NCBI GenBank assembly: GCA_002733505.1
Contig: NVVW01000002.1
Location: 1-64,000 of the forward strand
DNA from: Methylophaga sp.
Lineage (GTDB): Bacteria; Pseudomonadota; Gammaproteobacteria; Nitrosococcales; Methylophagaceae
Direction: 5' to 3'
Length of the DNA: 64,000 nt
Positions within the stretch are counted from its first letter, which is position 1; the number at the start of each line of letters is the position of its first letter. The position numbers and the translations under genes were made by a program. Positions 43,803 to 53,321 of the stretch are shown here, one piece after another. The notes under the pieces were generated by a model that saw only the letters and a program-made list of their open reading frames with translations, ran no database searches and had not been told where the DNA came from.

Positions 43803-44351
43803 CTAACCATGCTTTGCTCTCATTAATAACGACTCAATATCATTTTGTTTTAATTGTTTTTGTAATTGATCGGCATTATCTCGACCGATAATAGGACCGA
43901 CCTGCACCCGATGCCAAGTGTCTTTATTGTCAATGGTCACGGTTTGCACTTTCGACTCTATTCCTAAAAGCGCCAGCCTTGCCCGATATCTATCAGCATC
44001 GGCCGCCTTTCTAAACGATCCCACTTGTAGCATATAACTTATTTTGACGGTGGTTTCAGGGGTTGTTTGAGGGGGCGATGTCACAATAGGTTTAGGCGTG
44101 GGCGCTTGTTTCGGCGTTTTAACCACCACCTCCATTTCCGGTAGCAAAGTATAAAAATCAAAGGTGGGTTCAACATGCTTGTTGGCCTTTTTATCTTCTT
44201 TAACTACGGCAACTGGCTGTTCTGCGGGTACATTATCTTTTAAATGCAAAAGAAACATAGCAAAAGCACCAACAGCAAAACTCAAAAACATCGGACCCCA
44301 AGGTATTGTTTTTTCTGTTGTTTTATTACGTGAATTTTTTGTCGCAGCCAT
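43803..44351 (-). CDS. SPOR-domain membrane protein (FtsN-like)
   Basis: A 182-residue protein with one N-terminal membrane helix (MFLSFAVGAFAMFLLHL, ~residues 22-38), a Pro/Lys-rich periplasmic linker, and a C-terminal SPOR domain (KISYMLQVGSFRKAADADRY ... WHRVQVGPIIGRDNADQLQ). SPOR domains bind denuded peptidoglycan at the division septum. It follows argS with a one-base overlap, the usual position of an FtsN-like protein in Gammaproteobacteria, though it is shorter than E. coli FtsN. Confidence 0.88.
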   Translation of the reverse strand: MAATKNSRNKTTEKTIPWGPMFLSFAVGAFAMFLLHLKDNVPAEQPVAVVKEDKKANKHVEPTFDFYTLLPEMEVVVKTPKQAPTPKPIVTSPPQTTPETTVKISYMLQVGSFRKAADADRYRARLALLGIESKVQTVTIDNKDTWHRVQVGPIIGRDNADQLQKQLKQNDIESLLMRAKHG

Positions 44352-46111
44352 TACATTGTCTCCGGTGCAGATACACCTATCACCGTTAAACCATTTTTAA
44401 TTACTTGTTTCACGGCCATTATCAATGTTAACCGTGCTTGGCTTAACTCAATATCATCGACAATAAAGTGATGGGCATTGTAATAGGTATGAAAATCACG
44501 CGCTAAATTGATTAAATAATGCGCCAAAATATGGGGTGTATAGTTCAATGCGGCTGTTTCAATAATCTCTGAATAGCACGCTAAAGCAGTCAATAATGCG
44601 TGTTCATGATCTTCGCTTAAACGATTTAGGTTTTGCATACCTTGTTGTTGATCTCTCGTTAAACCACGCTCTTTTAACTGCCTAAACACACTGCATACCC
44701 GCGCATGAGCATATTGCACATAATAAACAGGGTTATCATTGCTTTGTGATTTTGCCAATTCAAGATCAAAATCCATATGCTGATCAGCACCGCGCAATAC
44801 ATAAAAGAACCGTGCGGCATCTTTACCTATTTCTTGTTGTAATTCTTTCAAGGTGACAAACTGGCCACTTCGCGTCGACATCGCCACTTTTTCACTGCCA
44901 CGGTATAACACTGCAAATTGAACTAATAATACTTTAAGACGCGCTTCATCTTGTCCCATTGCGGTTAACGATGCTGTTACACGAGGGATATAACCATGAT
45001 GATCGCTGCCCCACACATCAATTACCGTATCAAAGCCACGGTTAAATTTATTGAGATGGTAAGCAATATCTGATGCAAAATAAGTGGTCTGACCATTATC
45101 ACGCACCACCACCCGATCTTTCTCATCACCATAATCGGTGGATTTAAACCACCAAGCACCGTCTTTTTCATACAAAACATTAGCTGCTTTTAACTGCTCA
45201 ATCGCTTTATCAACATCGCCTGATGCCATCAATGAGCGTTCAGAAAACCACTCATCGTAATCGGTACCAAAATCAGCAAGATCGGTTTTAATACCTGCGA
45301 TAATTGAATTTAAAGCTAAATCAAACACTTTACGATAATCCGCTTTGCCCAATAACGCTTTGGCGTTTAAAATCAAACCATCAATATGCTGTTCTTTGTC
45401 GCCGCCTTGCGGCTCATCATCTACTACTTTGTCAAATACAGAGGCAGTAATACGGCATAAATCTTCGCCGCACTCGGTTATTAATTTTTCTGCAATCTCT
45501 ACAATATACTCACCTTTATAACCATTGCTGGGAAAGGTAAACTGTTCGCCACACGCCGCTAAATAACGCAGCCAAACACTGGTGGCTAAAATATCCATCT
45601 GCCGACCGGCATCATTGACATAATATTCACGGTGCACATCAAAACCAACTTCTGCGAGCAAACTACTGACCACTGAACCATACGCCGCACCACGACCATG
45701 CCCTACATGCAAAGGGCCTGTTGGATTAGCAGACACAAACTCAACTTGCACACGCTTACCCTCGCCCAATTTACTTTGACCAAATTGATTGCCTGCCGCC
45801 AGTACATCTTTAACAATTTGTTGAGCCGAGTCAGCAGAAAGGGTGAAATTAATAAAGCCCGGCCCTGCAATATCAACTTGAGTAATAAAATCAACATCTG
45901 GCAAAGCATCTACAATTGCGGTGGCAATTTGGCGGGGGTTCATTTTGGCAGGGCGAGCCAACATCATTGCAACATTACAAGCAAAATCGCCATGCGCTTT
46001 ATCTTTAGTGCGCTCAATTTGAATCTCAGGCACCGTCATTTCGGGAAGCGTGCCTTGTAAAATCAAATCAGCTAACACCTGATGAAGCACCTTAATTAGT
46101 TTAGCTTTCAA
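44351..46111 (-). CDS. argS: Arginyl-tRNA synthetase
   Basis: Class I synthetase that charges tRNA-Arg. The HIGH motif is [20 protein letters not shown], the N-terminal additional domain covers residues 1-~110, and the KMSKS-equivalent is [13 protein letters not shown], as is usual for ArgRS. The C-terminal DALR anticodon-binding domain follows ([19 protein letters not shown] ... [11 protein letters not shown]). Length (586) is normal. It is paired with the downstream SPOR protein. Confidence 0.97.
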   Translation of the reverse strand: MKAKLIKVLHQVLADLILQGTLPEMTVPEIQIERTKDKAHGDFACNVAMMLARPAKMNPRQIATAIVDALPDVDFITQVDIAGPGFINFTLSADSAQQIVKDVLAAGNQFGQSKLGEGKRVQVEFVSANPTGPLHVGHGRGAAYGSVVSSLLAEVGFDVHREYYVNDAGRQMDILATSVWLRYLAACGEQFTFPSNGYKGEYIVEIAEKLITECGEDLCRITASVFDKVVDDEPQGGDKEQHIDGLILNAKALLGKADYRKVFDLALNSIIAGIKTDLADFGTDYDEWFSERSLMASGDVDKAIEQLKAANVLYEKDGAWWFKSTDYGDEKDRVVVRDNGQTTYFASDIAYHLNKFNRGFDTVIDVWGSDHHGYIPRVTASLTAMGQDEARLKVLLVQFAVLYRGSEKVAMSTRSGQFVTLKELQQEIGKDAARFFYVLRGADQHMDFDLELAKSQSNDNPVYYVQYAHARVCSVFRQLKERGLTRDQQQGMQNLNRLSEDHEHALLTALACYSEIIETAALNYTPHILAHYLINLARDFHTYYNAHHFIVDDIELSQARLTLIMAVKQVIKNGLTVIGVSAPETM

Positions 46112-46157
46112 ATTGATAAACCTACGGGGAAAAGGAATTGCGGGTATTTTAACCGAT

Positions 46158-46484
46158 CTACAATATGACTGTTAGCTGTTTTTTTCTTGTATTAAGTAAA
46201 TATTTTCGCAACATTCTTTCGCATCGCATCACATAAAGAATATAGACTTTATTACCTTCAATTCGATAAAAAACACGACATGGCTTTACAATAACTTCTA
46301 AATATCTTGATTTTTTAAACTCTACTGGTTTACATCCAGATTCTGGAAATTGTTCTAGGCGGTCTGTGCTAGAGAAAACTTTTTTTACTAGATTAACTGC
46401 AGCGTCTGGCTTATCAAGTGCTATATATTCTGCTATTGCATCAAGGTCGGATAGAGCAGGTTCGATCCATATTACTTGAGCCAT
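46158..46484 (-). CDS. RelE/ParE family toxin
   Basis: A 108-residue protein of the RelE/ParE fold: [57 protein letters not shown]. Members inhibit translation by cutting mRNA on the ribosome (RelE) or poison gyrase (ParE); this sequence looks more ParE-like. It follows the antitoxin gene with a 13-base overlap, the standard order. The pair sits between argS and priA. Confidence 0.9.
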   Translation of the reverse strand: MAQVIWIEPALSDLDAIAEYIALDKPDAAVNLVKKVFSSTDRLEQFPESGCKPVEFKKSRYLEVIVKPCRVFYRIEGNKVYILYVMRCERMLRKYLLNTRKKQLTVIL

Positions 46485-46729
46485 TTACTCATTTTTTGTT
46501 TTGCTTCTGCTTGAGTATAAAGGCGGCGTTCTAAAATAGCTGTTTCACCTTTGGCTATTCCATCCAATATTTTCATTCTATTTTGCATCATTTCATAATC
46601 TTCAACATCAACAAGATATGCTGATGGCTGACCGTGTTCGGTAATAAGTACGGGCTCTTTGGAATCATGTAATTCGGCCAATATTTTGGTTGCTTGGCGT
46701 TTTAAAGTAGTCACTAATTCAATTTTCAT
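46472..46729 (-). CDS. Phd/YefM family antitoxin
   Basis: An 85-residue antitoxin. The N-terminal Phd/YefM DNA-binding fold reads VTTLKRQATKILAELHDSKEPVLITEHGQPSAYLVDVEDYE, here at residues 5-45, and a C-terminal toxin-neutralising helix follows. It likely represses its own operon through the palindrome just upstream (46731-46752). Confidence 0.9.
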   Translation of the reverse strand: MKIELVTTLKRQATKILAELHDSKEPVLITEHGQPSAYLVDVEDYEMMQNRMKILDGIAKGETAILERRLYTQAEAKQKMSKWLK

Positions 46730-46730
46730 A

Positions 46731-46752
46731 AAGTGATACTATACTGTCACTT
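46731..46752. promoter_or_regulatory. Palindromic operator-like site upstream of the antitoxin gene
   Basis: AAGTGA (46731-46736) and TCACTT (46747-46752) form an inverted repeat with a 10-base centre, one base before the antitoxin ATG. Phd/YefM antitoxins typically bind such palindromes over their own promoter. Assigned by position and symmetry only. Confidence 0.5.
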
Positions 46753-46777
46753 ATAATTTTACAATTAGTTTTTATAC

Positions 46778-48961
46778 TCACATCAAATCAACAGGATCAA
46801 TATCAATTGACCAACGAACTTTTCGAGCTAACTTTAACTTTGAAATAGCGTCAATTGAATGATCTAATAATTGATGAATGGGTTTTCGTTGTTCACACGA
46901 TAATAAAAGTTGTGCTCGATATCGGCCTGCTCTTTTTTCCATTATGGCGGGCACAGGGCCTAATATCATTACCTGTTGTTGATGAGTTTGGTTGAACACT
47001 TCTAATGCTTCACTTAAAAACAGCATTGCGAGGGATTGTTGTTTATCTTCTGCTCGAATTACACAAAGTGATCCTGCGGGTGGCATCCCCATTTGTTGGC
47101 GTTGTTGTAAAATTGTTTTAGCAATATAAGAATAATCATGACCGATTAACGCTTTCCAAAAGGTATGGTTGGGTTGGCTGGTTTGAATAAACACCTCGCC
47201 TGCTTTTTCGCCTCTTCCTGCTCGACCTGTCACTTGAGTAATCAGTTGTGCAAGGCTTTCTGTTGCCCGAAAATCAGCACTAAATAAACCTTGATCAGCA
47301 TCTAACACCCCCACCAGTGTGACATTATGAAAATCATGGCCTTTAGCTAACATTTGGGTGCCCACTAATATTTTGGCACCACCTTGTTGAATATCAGCCA
47401 CAATATTAGCAAAGGCATTCACTTTTTGGGTGGAATCACGATCAATTCTAATCACCGATGTTTCAGGAAAATATTGTTGCAAGGTTTGTTCTAATTGCTG
47501 TGTGCCCACACCATAGGTTTTTAATTCCGTTGTTTTGCAAGTAGGGCAATATTGAATTAAACGATGAATCAAACCACAGTGGTGACACATTAAAATATGG
47601 CGTGATTGATGCACAATCATTTTAGCGTCACATGAGGTGCAGCTAGCGATCCAATTACAATCGTGACACATTAAAACAGGGGCGAAGCCGCGGCGATTGA
47701 TAAATAATAAAACCTGATTATCTAGGCTTATTTGCTGTTGGATCGCTTTGTATAAAATAGTAGAAATACCACTATTTGCTGTAGGGCCCTCACTATCTAC
47801 CATTCTTATTTTTGGTAATTTAGCACCGGTAGCACGCTCAGTTAATGTTAATTGCGTATATCGCCCTTGTTCGACGTTGTAGAGACTTTCTAGTGAAGGG
47901 GTCGCACTACCCAACACAATAGGGATTTCTGCCCGCTGTGCTCTTATTAGGGCAATGCTACGGGCATGATAACGTAAGCCATCTTGCTGTTTATATGAAC
48001 TGTCATGTTCTTCATCAATAATAATAACACCGATATTTTTTAAGGGCGTGAATACTGCTGAGCGTGTGCCGATTACTACATCAGCCAAGCCATCTCGTGC
48101 TAATAACCACGCTTGTTTTCGATCGCCATCTGATACCGCAGAATTAAGTACCACGATATTAGCATCTAAATGCTGACGAAAACGTTGAACAAATTGTGTG
48201 GTTAAACCTATTTCAGGGATCAAGATAAGGGCTTGTTGACCTTGTTCAATAATCTTTTTGGTCAGTTGAATATAAACTTCTGTTTTGCCACTACCAGTAA
48301 TGCCATGTAGTAGATAGGGATTAAAGCTATTGTGATTTTCCCAAACAGTATCAACTACATATTGTTGTTGTTTAGATAAAATATGATAGGGTTGAATATC
48401 ACCGTTTAATAATATTTGTTTAACTTGTTGTTGTTGAGTGAGTAGTTTTTTTTGTTCTAATGAAAACAAAGAAGATTTACATGAGCCTAACGCTATGGTT
48501 ATTTGTTGCTGTGAAATAGCATTTGAATAATCAGCTAAATAAGAAATTATTTGCTGTTGTTTTTTACCTAACTTTTGTTCGCTTTGATCTGAGGATAAAG
48601 CCCAATAGGCTTCAGTTTTTAGTTCAGCAGGTTCTTGCTGGCGTAGTTTTTTAGGTAATGCCGCCTGAAAACATTCACCCATTGGATGGTGATAATAATC
48701 ACTAACCCACTGAATAAGTTCAAAAGTAGTTTTTGGGATTAAAGCTTGATCATCAATAATCTTTTCAATTGTTTTTAATTTAGCATTTTGTTTTTCAGAC
48801 CTTAATGTTGAGATCCCTACAATAATGCCTACCAACTGACGCGATCGAAAAGAAACTAAAACCCGCATTCCAAGTTGAGGGGTGATACTTGAATCTGCAT
48901 TGATATAATCAAAAACAGTTCGTAATGGACAAGGAATGGCAATATGAAGAATAGATGTCAT
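46778..48961 (-). CDS. priA: Primosomal protein N' (PriA helicase)
   Basis: A 727-residue replication-restart helicase. The N-terminal 3'-end-binding domain (IAIPCPLRTVFDYI) is followed by Walker A GITGSGKTEVY, DEEH box IIDEEHDSSYKQ, GSATPSLES, a zinc-binding insert (CHDCNWIASCTSC; CHHCGLIHRLIQYCPTC), and helicase motifs V/VI (GTQMLAKGHDFHNVTLVG; QVTGRAGRGEKAG). All motifs are intact. It is transcribed away from a DnaA-box cluster, divergent from folA. Confidence 0.96.
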   Translation of the reverse strand: MTSILHIAIPCPLRTVFDYINADSSITPQLGMRVLVSFRSRQLVGIIVGISTLRSEKQNAKLKTIEKIIDDQALIPKTTFELIQWVSDYYHHPMGECFQAALPKKLRQQEPAELKTEAYWALSSDQSEQKLGKKQQQIISYLADYSNAISQQQITIALGSCKSSLFSLEQKKLLTQQQQVKQILLNGDIQPYHILSKQQQYVVDTVWENHNSFNPYLLHGITGSGKTEVYIQLTKKIIEQGQQALILIPEIGLTTQFVQRFRQHLDANIVVLNSAVSDGDRKQAWLLARDGLADVVIGTRSAVFTPLKNIGVIIIDEEHDSSYKQQDGLRYHARSIALIRAQRAEIPIVLGSATPSLESLYNVEQGRYTQLTLTERATGAKLPKIRMVDSEGPTANSGISTILYKAIQQQISLDNQVLLFINRRGFAPVLMCHDCNWIASCTSCDAKMIVHQSRHILMCHHCGLIHRLIQYCPTCKTTELKTYGVGTQQLEQTLQQYFPETSVIRIDRDSTQKVNAFANIVADIQQGGAKILVGTQMLAKGHDFHNVTLVGVLDADQGLFSADFRATESLAQLITQVTGRAGRGEKAGEVFIQTSQPNHTFWKALIGHDYSYIAKTILQQRQQMGMPPAGSLCVIRAEDKQQSLAMLFLSEALEVFNQTHQQQVMILGPVPAIMEKRAGRYRAQLLLSCEQRKPIHQLLDHSIDAISKLKLARKVRWSIDIDPVDLM

Positions 48962-49227
48962 GTAACAAGTATAAATAATATATATATATTTAAAAGCTTA
49001 TGTTGTTGTTGTTTATTGCCTGTTGATATGTGTATAGACAATATTTTAAAATTAAAATCATAAGCTTACTTAAAATTTAGTTGTTGATATCTTTTCTATT
49101 AATATCGTTTATATTGTGGATAAAGAGCTGTTTTATCCACAGCTAAAGTTATCCACAGCTTTTTATTCAATTTATAAAGTTGTTATACAGATGTTATCCT
49201 AAGCAGATAGTTAAGAGTAATAAATAA
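48962..49227. other. AT-rich priA-folA gap with a cluster of three perfect DnaA boxes
   Basis: The 266-base divergent gap is very AT-rich (a TATATATATATTTA run at ~48978-48992). It contains three perfect DnaA 9-mers within 43 bases: 49115-49123 (minus orientation), 49133-49141 and 49149-49157 (plus). Genes on both sides point away from it. This resembles an origin, a DnaA-titration site or DnaA-controlled divergent promoters. dnaA, dnaN and gyrB are not nearby, so calling it oriC is not justified from this window. Confidence 0.6.
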
Positions 49228-49713
49228 ATGAAAATAGCACTTATTGTTGCAACCGATCAGCAAGGATTAATTGGAAAGGATAATGATCTTCCTTGGCATT
49301 TATCTGCCGATCTACAATATTTTAAAAAAGTGACTATGGGAAAACCTATTATTATGGGGCGAAACACCCATGAATCAATAGGAAAAGCCTTACCTGGTCG
49401 AAAGAATATTATTATTACTAAAAATAAAAAATATAAAGCAGAAGATTGTATTATTGTGCATTCAAAGGAAGAGGCATTAAATGAATGCAAGGATGAAGAT
49501 GAAGTAATGGTTATGGGCGGCGCATCTTTATATAAGCAATTTTTACCACGGGCAGATAAATTATATTTAACCTTAGTTCATGCTAATTTAGAAGGTGACA
49601 CTTGGTTTCCGCAATGGTATCAAAACGAATGGCAACAAATAAGCCGTGAACATCATTTAGCGGACGATAAAAATGAATATCCTTACAGTTTTATAGTCTA
49701 TCAAAAAAAATAA
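49228..49713 (+). CDS. folA: Dihydrofolate reductase
   Basis: NADPH-dependent reduction of dihydrofolate to tetrahydrofolate. Typical motifs are IALIVATDQQGLIGKDNDLPWHLSADL (residues 3-28 region, with the active-site Asp in SADLQ), MGRNTHESIGKALPGRKNII and VMVMGGASLYKQFLP. Length (161) is normal and matches chromosomal FolA. It is directly downstream of the DnaA-box cluster. A REP palindrome lies just after its stop. Confidence 0.96.
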   Translation: MKIALIVATDQQGLIGKDNDLPWHLSADLQYFKKVTMGKPIIMGRNTHESIGKALPGRKNIIITKNKKYKAEDCIIVHSKEEALNECKDEDEVMVMGGASLYKQFLPRADKLYLTLVHANLEGDTWFPQWYQNEWQQISREHHLADDKNEYPYSFIVYQKK

Positions 49714-49715
49714 GA

Positions 49716-49740
49716 GTAGGAGCGGCTTCAGCCGCGAACA
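49716..49740. repeat. REP palindrome after folA
   Basis: GTAGGAGCGGCTTCAGCCGC plus GAACA is a short palindrome with a GTAG head, of the REP type widespread in Gammaproteobacteria and mobilised by RAYT transposases. It lies two bases after the folA stop and just before the convergent TIGR02647 gene. The same sequence occurs twice, inverted, at 59.4-59.6 kb. Confidence 0.8.
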
Positions 49741-49746
49741 GACCGC

Positions 49747-49983
49747 TTATTCAGAGCTTAAAATTCGCAATGCAGCCTGAGTATGCTCCGCCGCTTCATG
49801 ACCTAAATCCGTTAAATAACCCCCATCTGGGCTATCAACCAAGCCTTTTTCATGTAAACGCTGTGTTGCGGAAATTAGACCTTCTCTAGCAGTATGGTGA
49901 ACTTTAATACCTTCTTGGGTGCTATCTAAATTATAGCGAAGTAATATTTCAATTTCATCAACTAAAGCTTGTTGTATTGACAT
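49747..49983 (-). CDS. TIGR02647-family small protein
   Basis: A 78-residue protein that matches the TIGR02647 family of unknown function: DEIEILLRYNLDSTQEGIKVHHTA, LISATQRLHEKGLV, and GGYLTDLGHEAAEHTQAAL. The layout resembles a small winged-helix protein. It stands alone between folA and the pilin operon. Confidence 0.85.
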   Translation of the reverse strand: MSIQQALVDEIEILLRYNLDSTQEGIKVHHTAREGLISATQRLHEKGLVDSPDGGYLTDLGHEAAEHTQAALRILSSE

Positions 49984-50188
49984 GATTTCACCTTGGCCTA
50001 ATATTAAAAATATATCCTACACGGATTTGTAGCCAAGGGGGTATATTTTAAGATTATTTTATAAAAAGAATAGAGAAAAGCGTGAGCAATAACACGGAAA
50101 AACAATAGTAAAGTGATCAATAATGTCATCATCTACCCTTTGGTACAGTAGTATCATTGTTATATTTATGGTATAAAAAATAGTTATT

Positions 50189-50743
50189 ATGATAAAAAGC
50201 AATAAAATACAAGGCTTTACCTTACTGGAGCTAATGATTACGCTTGCTGTCGCTGCAATTATGATGTCGATAGCTTTGCCTAGTTTTATGGGGTTAATAC
50301 GGGATAGCCGAATGACGACCGATGCAAACATTATTTTAACCTCTATCAATTATGCTCGTAGTGAGGCTGTTACTCGTAATGTTCAGGTAACAATATTGAA
50401 GCAAGGAGGTGGAGTTAGTGAATGGGAAGGAGGCTGGAATATTTTCACAGACTTTAATGGTAACGGCACCTGTGACGATGGTTGTGATGCAACAAACCCT
50501 GGAGAAGATGAGCTACTTAAAACATATGATGGTGTAGCAACAGGTTACACTCTCAGAACAGGTGGGAATTATCCAACATGGATGGCATATCTCCCTTCAG
50601 GAATGAGTGAGGGTAGTGGGCCAAATGTGAATGATACTTTTCGTTTGTGCGATCCTGATGCTGACACGATTAATTCTAGGGCAATTAATATTAATGTTTT
50701 AGGGCGAGCACGTATTTCAAGGGGCACGGCTTTATGTCCATAA
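50189..50743 (+). CDS. fimT: Minor type IV pseudopilin FimT/FimU (GspH family)
   Basis: A 184-residue pseudopilin. The prepilin peptidase site is IQG^FTLLEL (cleavage after Gly9, Glu at +5), followed by the hydrophobic helix LMITLAVAAIMMSIALPSF and a GspH-like C-terminal domain (ILTSINYARSEAVTRNVQVTI). FimT/FimU helps prime pilus assembly, and in some bacteria the C-terminal region binds DNA during transformation. It is first in the minor-pilin operon and overlaps pilV by 10 bases. Confidence 0.92.
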   Translation: MIKSNKIQGFTLLELMITLAVAAIMMSIALPSFMGLIRDSRMTTDANIILTSINYARSEAVTRNVQVTILKQGGGVSEWEGGWNIFTDFNGNGTCDDGCDATNPGEDELLKTYDGVATGYTLRTGGNYPTWMAYLPSGMSEGSGPNVNDTFRLCDPDADTINSRAININVLGRARISRGTALCP

Positions 50744-51213
50744 ACCGATATCAATATAGTAAAAAAACGAAAAAAAACAAAGGTTTTACATTAATAGAGG
50801 TATTAATTACCGTTGTTATTTTGGCATTGGGATTATTAGGTCTTGCAGGGCTTCAAATAAATTCTTTACGTGACAACCTTCGTGCCGAACATCGAGGAAA
50901 GGCAGTGCAACTGGCTTATGATATGGCAGATAGAATGCGATCAAATATAGTTGGTTTAAATGATTACACTGATGCACCAGCCGAAAATACCAATTGTATT
51001 GCTGTACCCATTGTAGGTTGCACGGCACAACAGCAAGCAGGTCATGATAGGTTTGAGTGGGAGAGGGCAATTGCAAATTCGCTTCCTTTAGGTGAGGGCG
51101 ATGTAAGTGAAGCCGCAGACGTGTATAGTATCACTGTAGCGTGGGATGATGATCGTAGTGGTGCGATTGATGCGAGCGACGCACAGTTTACAGTGAGGTT
51201 TTTTGAGCCATGA
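50734..51213 (+). CDS. pilV: Minor pilin PilV
   Basis: A 159-residue prepilin with cleavage site NKG^FTLIEV, helix LITVVILALGLLGLAGLQ and the PilV signature (NLRAEHRGKAVQLAYDMADRMRSN). It takes part in the tip/priming complex with PilW, PilX and PilY1. It overlaps fimT upstream and pilW downstream. Confidence 0.92.
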   Translation: MSINRYQYSKKTKKNKGFTLIEVLITVVILALGLLGLAGLQINSLRDNLRAEHRGKAVQLAYDMADRMRSNIVGLNDYTDAPAENTNCIAVPIVGCTAQQQAGHDRFEWERAIANSLPLGEGDVSEAADVYSITVAWDDDRSGAIDASDAQFTVRFFEP

Positions 51214-52211
51214 TTTCGTTGAAAAATTCACATCAAAAACAAAAAGGCTTCACCCTTATTGAAATAATGATTGCTCTAACGATAGGTATATTTTTAGCGG
51301 CTGGAGTTGCACAGGTATTTATAGGCACCAAACAAACCAATAGAATGCAAGAAAATCTCTCTAGAATGCAAGAAAACGCCCGTTTTGCCATGTATTTTTT
51401 AACTCAAGAGATTCGTCAAGCAGGTTTTGAGGGCAGTGTGTGTGGTAATAAAAAACTACTAGAAACGGCATATAACAACCTAGATTCTTCAGATGCAATG
51501 TATCATTTTAATTCATCAGATGCAATCGTCGGGTTTGATAGTTTTGGCTTGAATGGCAGTGATAAAATCACTGTAAAAAGAGTTGTACTATCCGGGCAAG
51601 GAATATCTATTGTTTTGCCTCATAATAATAGCAATGCTAATTTAAAAGTAGAGAGTAATGTGGGGAGCTTTGATTCAGGAGATATAGTTTTGGTAACAAA
51701 CTGCTCTAGAGGAGATATATTTCAAATTATCAACACCACAGGTGCGGGCGGAACAACTTTAGCGCATTCAGTTGGCAACAATAATCAACCAGGCAATAAA
51801 ACTAATAATTTATCAGCAGAATATACAGGGCCAGCACAGGTGTACCGCTTTTCAGTAAGAATGGCAGAGTATACTATTGAAGAAGATGGTTTTGGTGTGC
51901 CTGGATTAATGTTGAATAACGGTGTAATCACACAACAACTGGTACCTAATATTGAAAATATGCAGATCCTTTATGGTCAACGACAAGGCGGTGTTATGTT
52001 TTATGTTCCTGCAGCAACAGCAGGGTTAGATATGGCACAAGTAATAAGCATAAGGGTTAGTTTGCTGGCTAGAAGCCCAGATGATTTTGTTGCGACAAAC
52101 CCCCAACCTTATTTTTATAATGGGGTTGATGTGTCAGGAGCGGCAATACCTGATAGACGTTTAAGAAAAGTGTATACCTCTACAATTGCTGTGCGTAACA
52201 GGCTTAACTAA
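51210..52211 (+). CDS. pilW: Minor pilin PilW
   Basis: A 333-residue prepilin with cleavage site QKG^FTLIEI and the PilW block QTNRMQENLSRMQENARFAMYFLTQEIRQAGF, here at residues ~47-78. The long C-terminal domain is typical of PilW. It overlaps pilV by four bases and is 15 bases before the PilE-like gene. Confidence 0.92.
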   Translation: MISLKNSHQKQKGFTLIEIMIALTIGIFLAAGVAQVFIGTKQTNRMQENLSRMQENARFAMYFLTQEIRQAGFEGSVCGNKKLLETAYNNLDSSDAMYHFNSSDAIVGFDSFGLNGSDKITVKRVVLSGQGISIVLPHNNSNANLKVESNVGSFDSGDIVLVTNCSRGDIFQIINTTGAGGTTLAHSVGNNNQPGNKTNNLSAEYTGPAQVYRFSVRMAEYTIEEDGFGVPGLMLNNGVITQQLVPNIENMQILYGQRQGGVMFYVPAATAGLDMAQVISIRVSLLARSPDDFVATNPQPYFYNGVDVSGAAIPDRRLRKVYTSTIAVRNRLN

Positions 52212-52226
52212 AGCTAGGGTTAAAAT

Positions 52227-52631
52227 ATGAAGAAAACAAACAGTGGATTTACACTTATAGAATTGATGATTGTTGTCGCTATTATCGCCATTTTGGCAGC
52301 GATCGCTTATCCAAGCTACCAAGGCGCGATAAGAGATACGCGGCGCGGCGTTGCTCAGGCAGACTTGGTGGAGTTAGCAGGGTTTATGGAGCGATATTAC
52401 ACCACAAACTCACAATATACGGGTGCAGCTATTCCATTTAATGAGTCACCTCAAGAAGGAGATGCCGTTTATTATAATTTATCTGTTGCCATTCCTTCCG
52501 CCACGACATTTGTTTTAGTAGCAACACCAGCCGGCTCACAAGCCACAGATTATTGCGGTGTATTAATGCTAGAAGGCACAGATAAAAAAACAGCAGTCTA
52601 TGCAGGTTCAATCGTTGCAGGTTGTTGGTAA
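52227..52631 (+). CDS. pilE: Minor pilin PilE-like
   Basis: A 134-residue type IV pilin with cleavage site NSG^FTLIEL, helix MIVVAIIAILAAIAYPSYQ, and the PilE minor-pilin pattern RRGVAQADLVELAGFMERYYTTN. A C-terminal Cys pair (YCGVLM ... AGCW) probably closes the D-region loop. Its place between pilW and pilX is unusual: in Pseudomonas-like operons pilE comes last, after pilY1. Confidence 0.9.
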   Translation: MKKTNSGFTLIELMIVVAIIAILAAIAYPSYQGAIRDTRRGVAQADLVELAGFMERYYTTNSQYTGAAIPFNESPQEGDAVYYNLSVAIPSATTFVLVATPAGSQATDYCGVLMLEGTDKKTAVYAGSIVAGCW

Positions 52632-52757
52632 AGAGTGAGTTTAATCACAGAAAAAAAACAGCCATCATTATAAGATGAGAATAGTGAAATAGTGAACAAA
52701 TAGAATGAGTCCGAGTATAACTAACCCTCTAGGGATGAGGAATTATGGGGCAACACA

Positions 52758-53303
52758 GTGACAAATAACGGTTATTTGATGAGTTCTCGCCATACACAGC
52801 AGGGTGTAGTGCTGGCTATTGCTTTAATTATGTTAGTTTTAATTACGCTTCTTGCGGTGAGTGCGATGCGAACAACCATAATGGAAGAGCGCATGGCAAG
52901 CAATAGTCGCAATGATAATATTGCTTTTCAATTGGCCGAAACAACATTACGCCAAGCAGAAGAGAATCTTAAAAACGCTCCCAAAGTTCTATCTATTTTC
53001 GATGCCACCTCGACCCCCCCTGCTGTTGGCTTAGGAACATGCGAAATAGTTTTAAATAGCGAAGATTTTACAGATCAGAACCGATGGGATGCCATTGCCT
53101 GTGATTATGTCGGTAGTGCAGATGAGGGAGTAACACGAACAGCACATTATTTTGTTGAGTTTGTGCGTGCGGAAATACCTGTTGTGCCAGGAACAACCCC
53201 CCCTCGAAATTGCTATTATCGGGTGACCGCTAGAGGTTACGGGCCTGATGCAAATAGTGCAGTGACATTACAATCAACATATAAATTTAATGCGTGTAGT
53301 TAG
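52758..53303 (+). CDS. pilX: Minor pilin PilX
   Basis: A 181-residue protein with the PilX pattern QQGVVLAIALIMLVLITLLAVSAMRTTIMEERMASNSRN, here at residues ~13-51, followed by a variable C-terminal domain. The start is unclear: GTG 52758 and ATG 52779 both lack a good ribosome site. A strong site (GAGGAA) instead serves ATG 52745, which opens a seven-codon frame (MGQHSDK) ending at a TAA that overlaps the pilX start region. Confidence 0.88.
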   Translation: MTNNGYLMSSRHTQQGVVLAIALIMLVLITLLAVSAMRTTIMEERMASNSRNDNIAFQLAETTLRQAEENLKNAPKVLSIFDATSTPPAVGLGTCEIVLNSEDFTDQNRWDAIACDYVGSADEGVTRTAHYFVEFVRAEIPVVPGTTPPRNCYYRVTARGYGPDANSAVTLQSTYKFNACS

Positions 53304-53321
53304 GCGCAAGGTGTAGATATT

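Noticed and set aside
48962-49227. Firm call of oriC at the DnaA-box cluster
   Set aside because: Only three boxes and no dnaA, dnaN, recF, gyrB or mnmG nearby; skew and depth data are needed, so it is reported only as a candidate regulatory or origin-like region.
50059-50349. Minus-strand hydrophobic 96-codon frame
   Set aside because: Its hydrophobic stretch is the antisense of the fimT pilin helix; no start signals.
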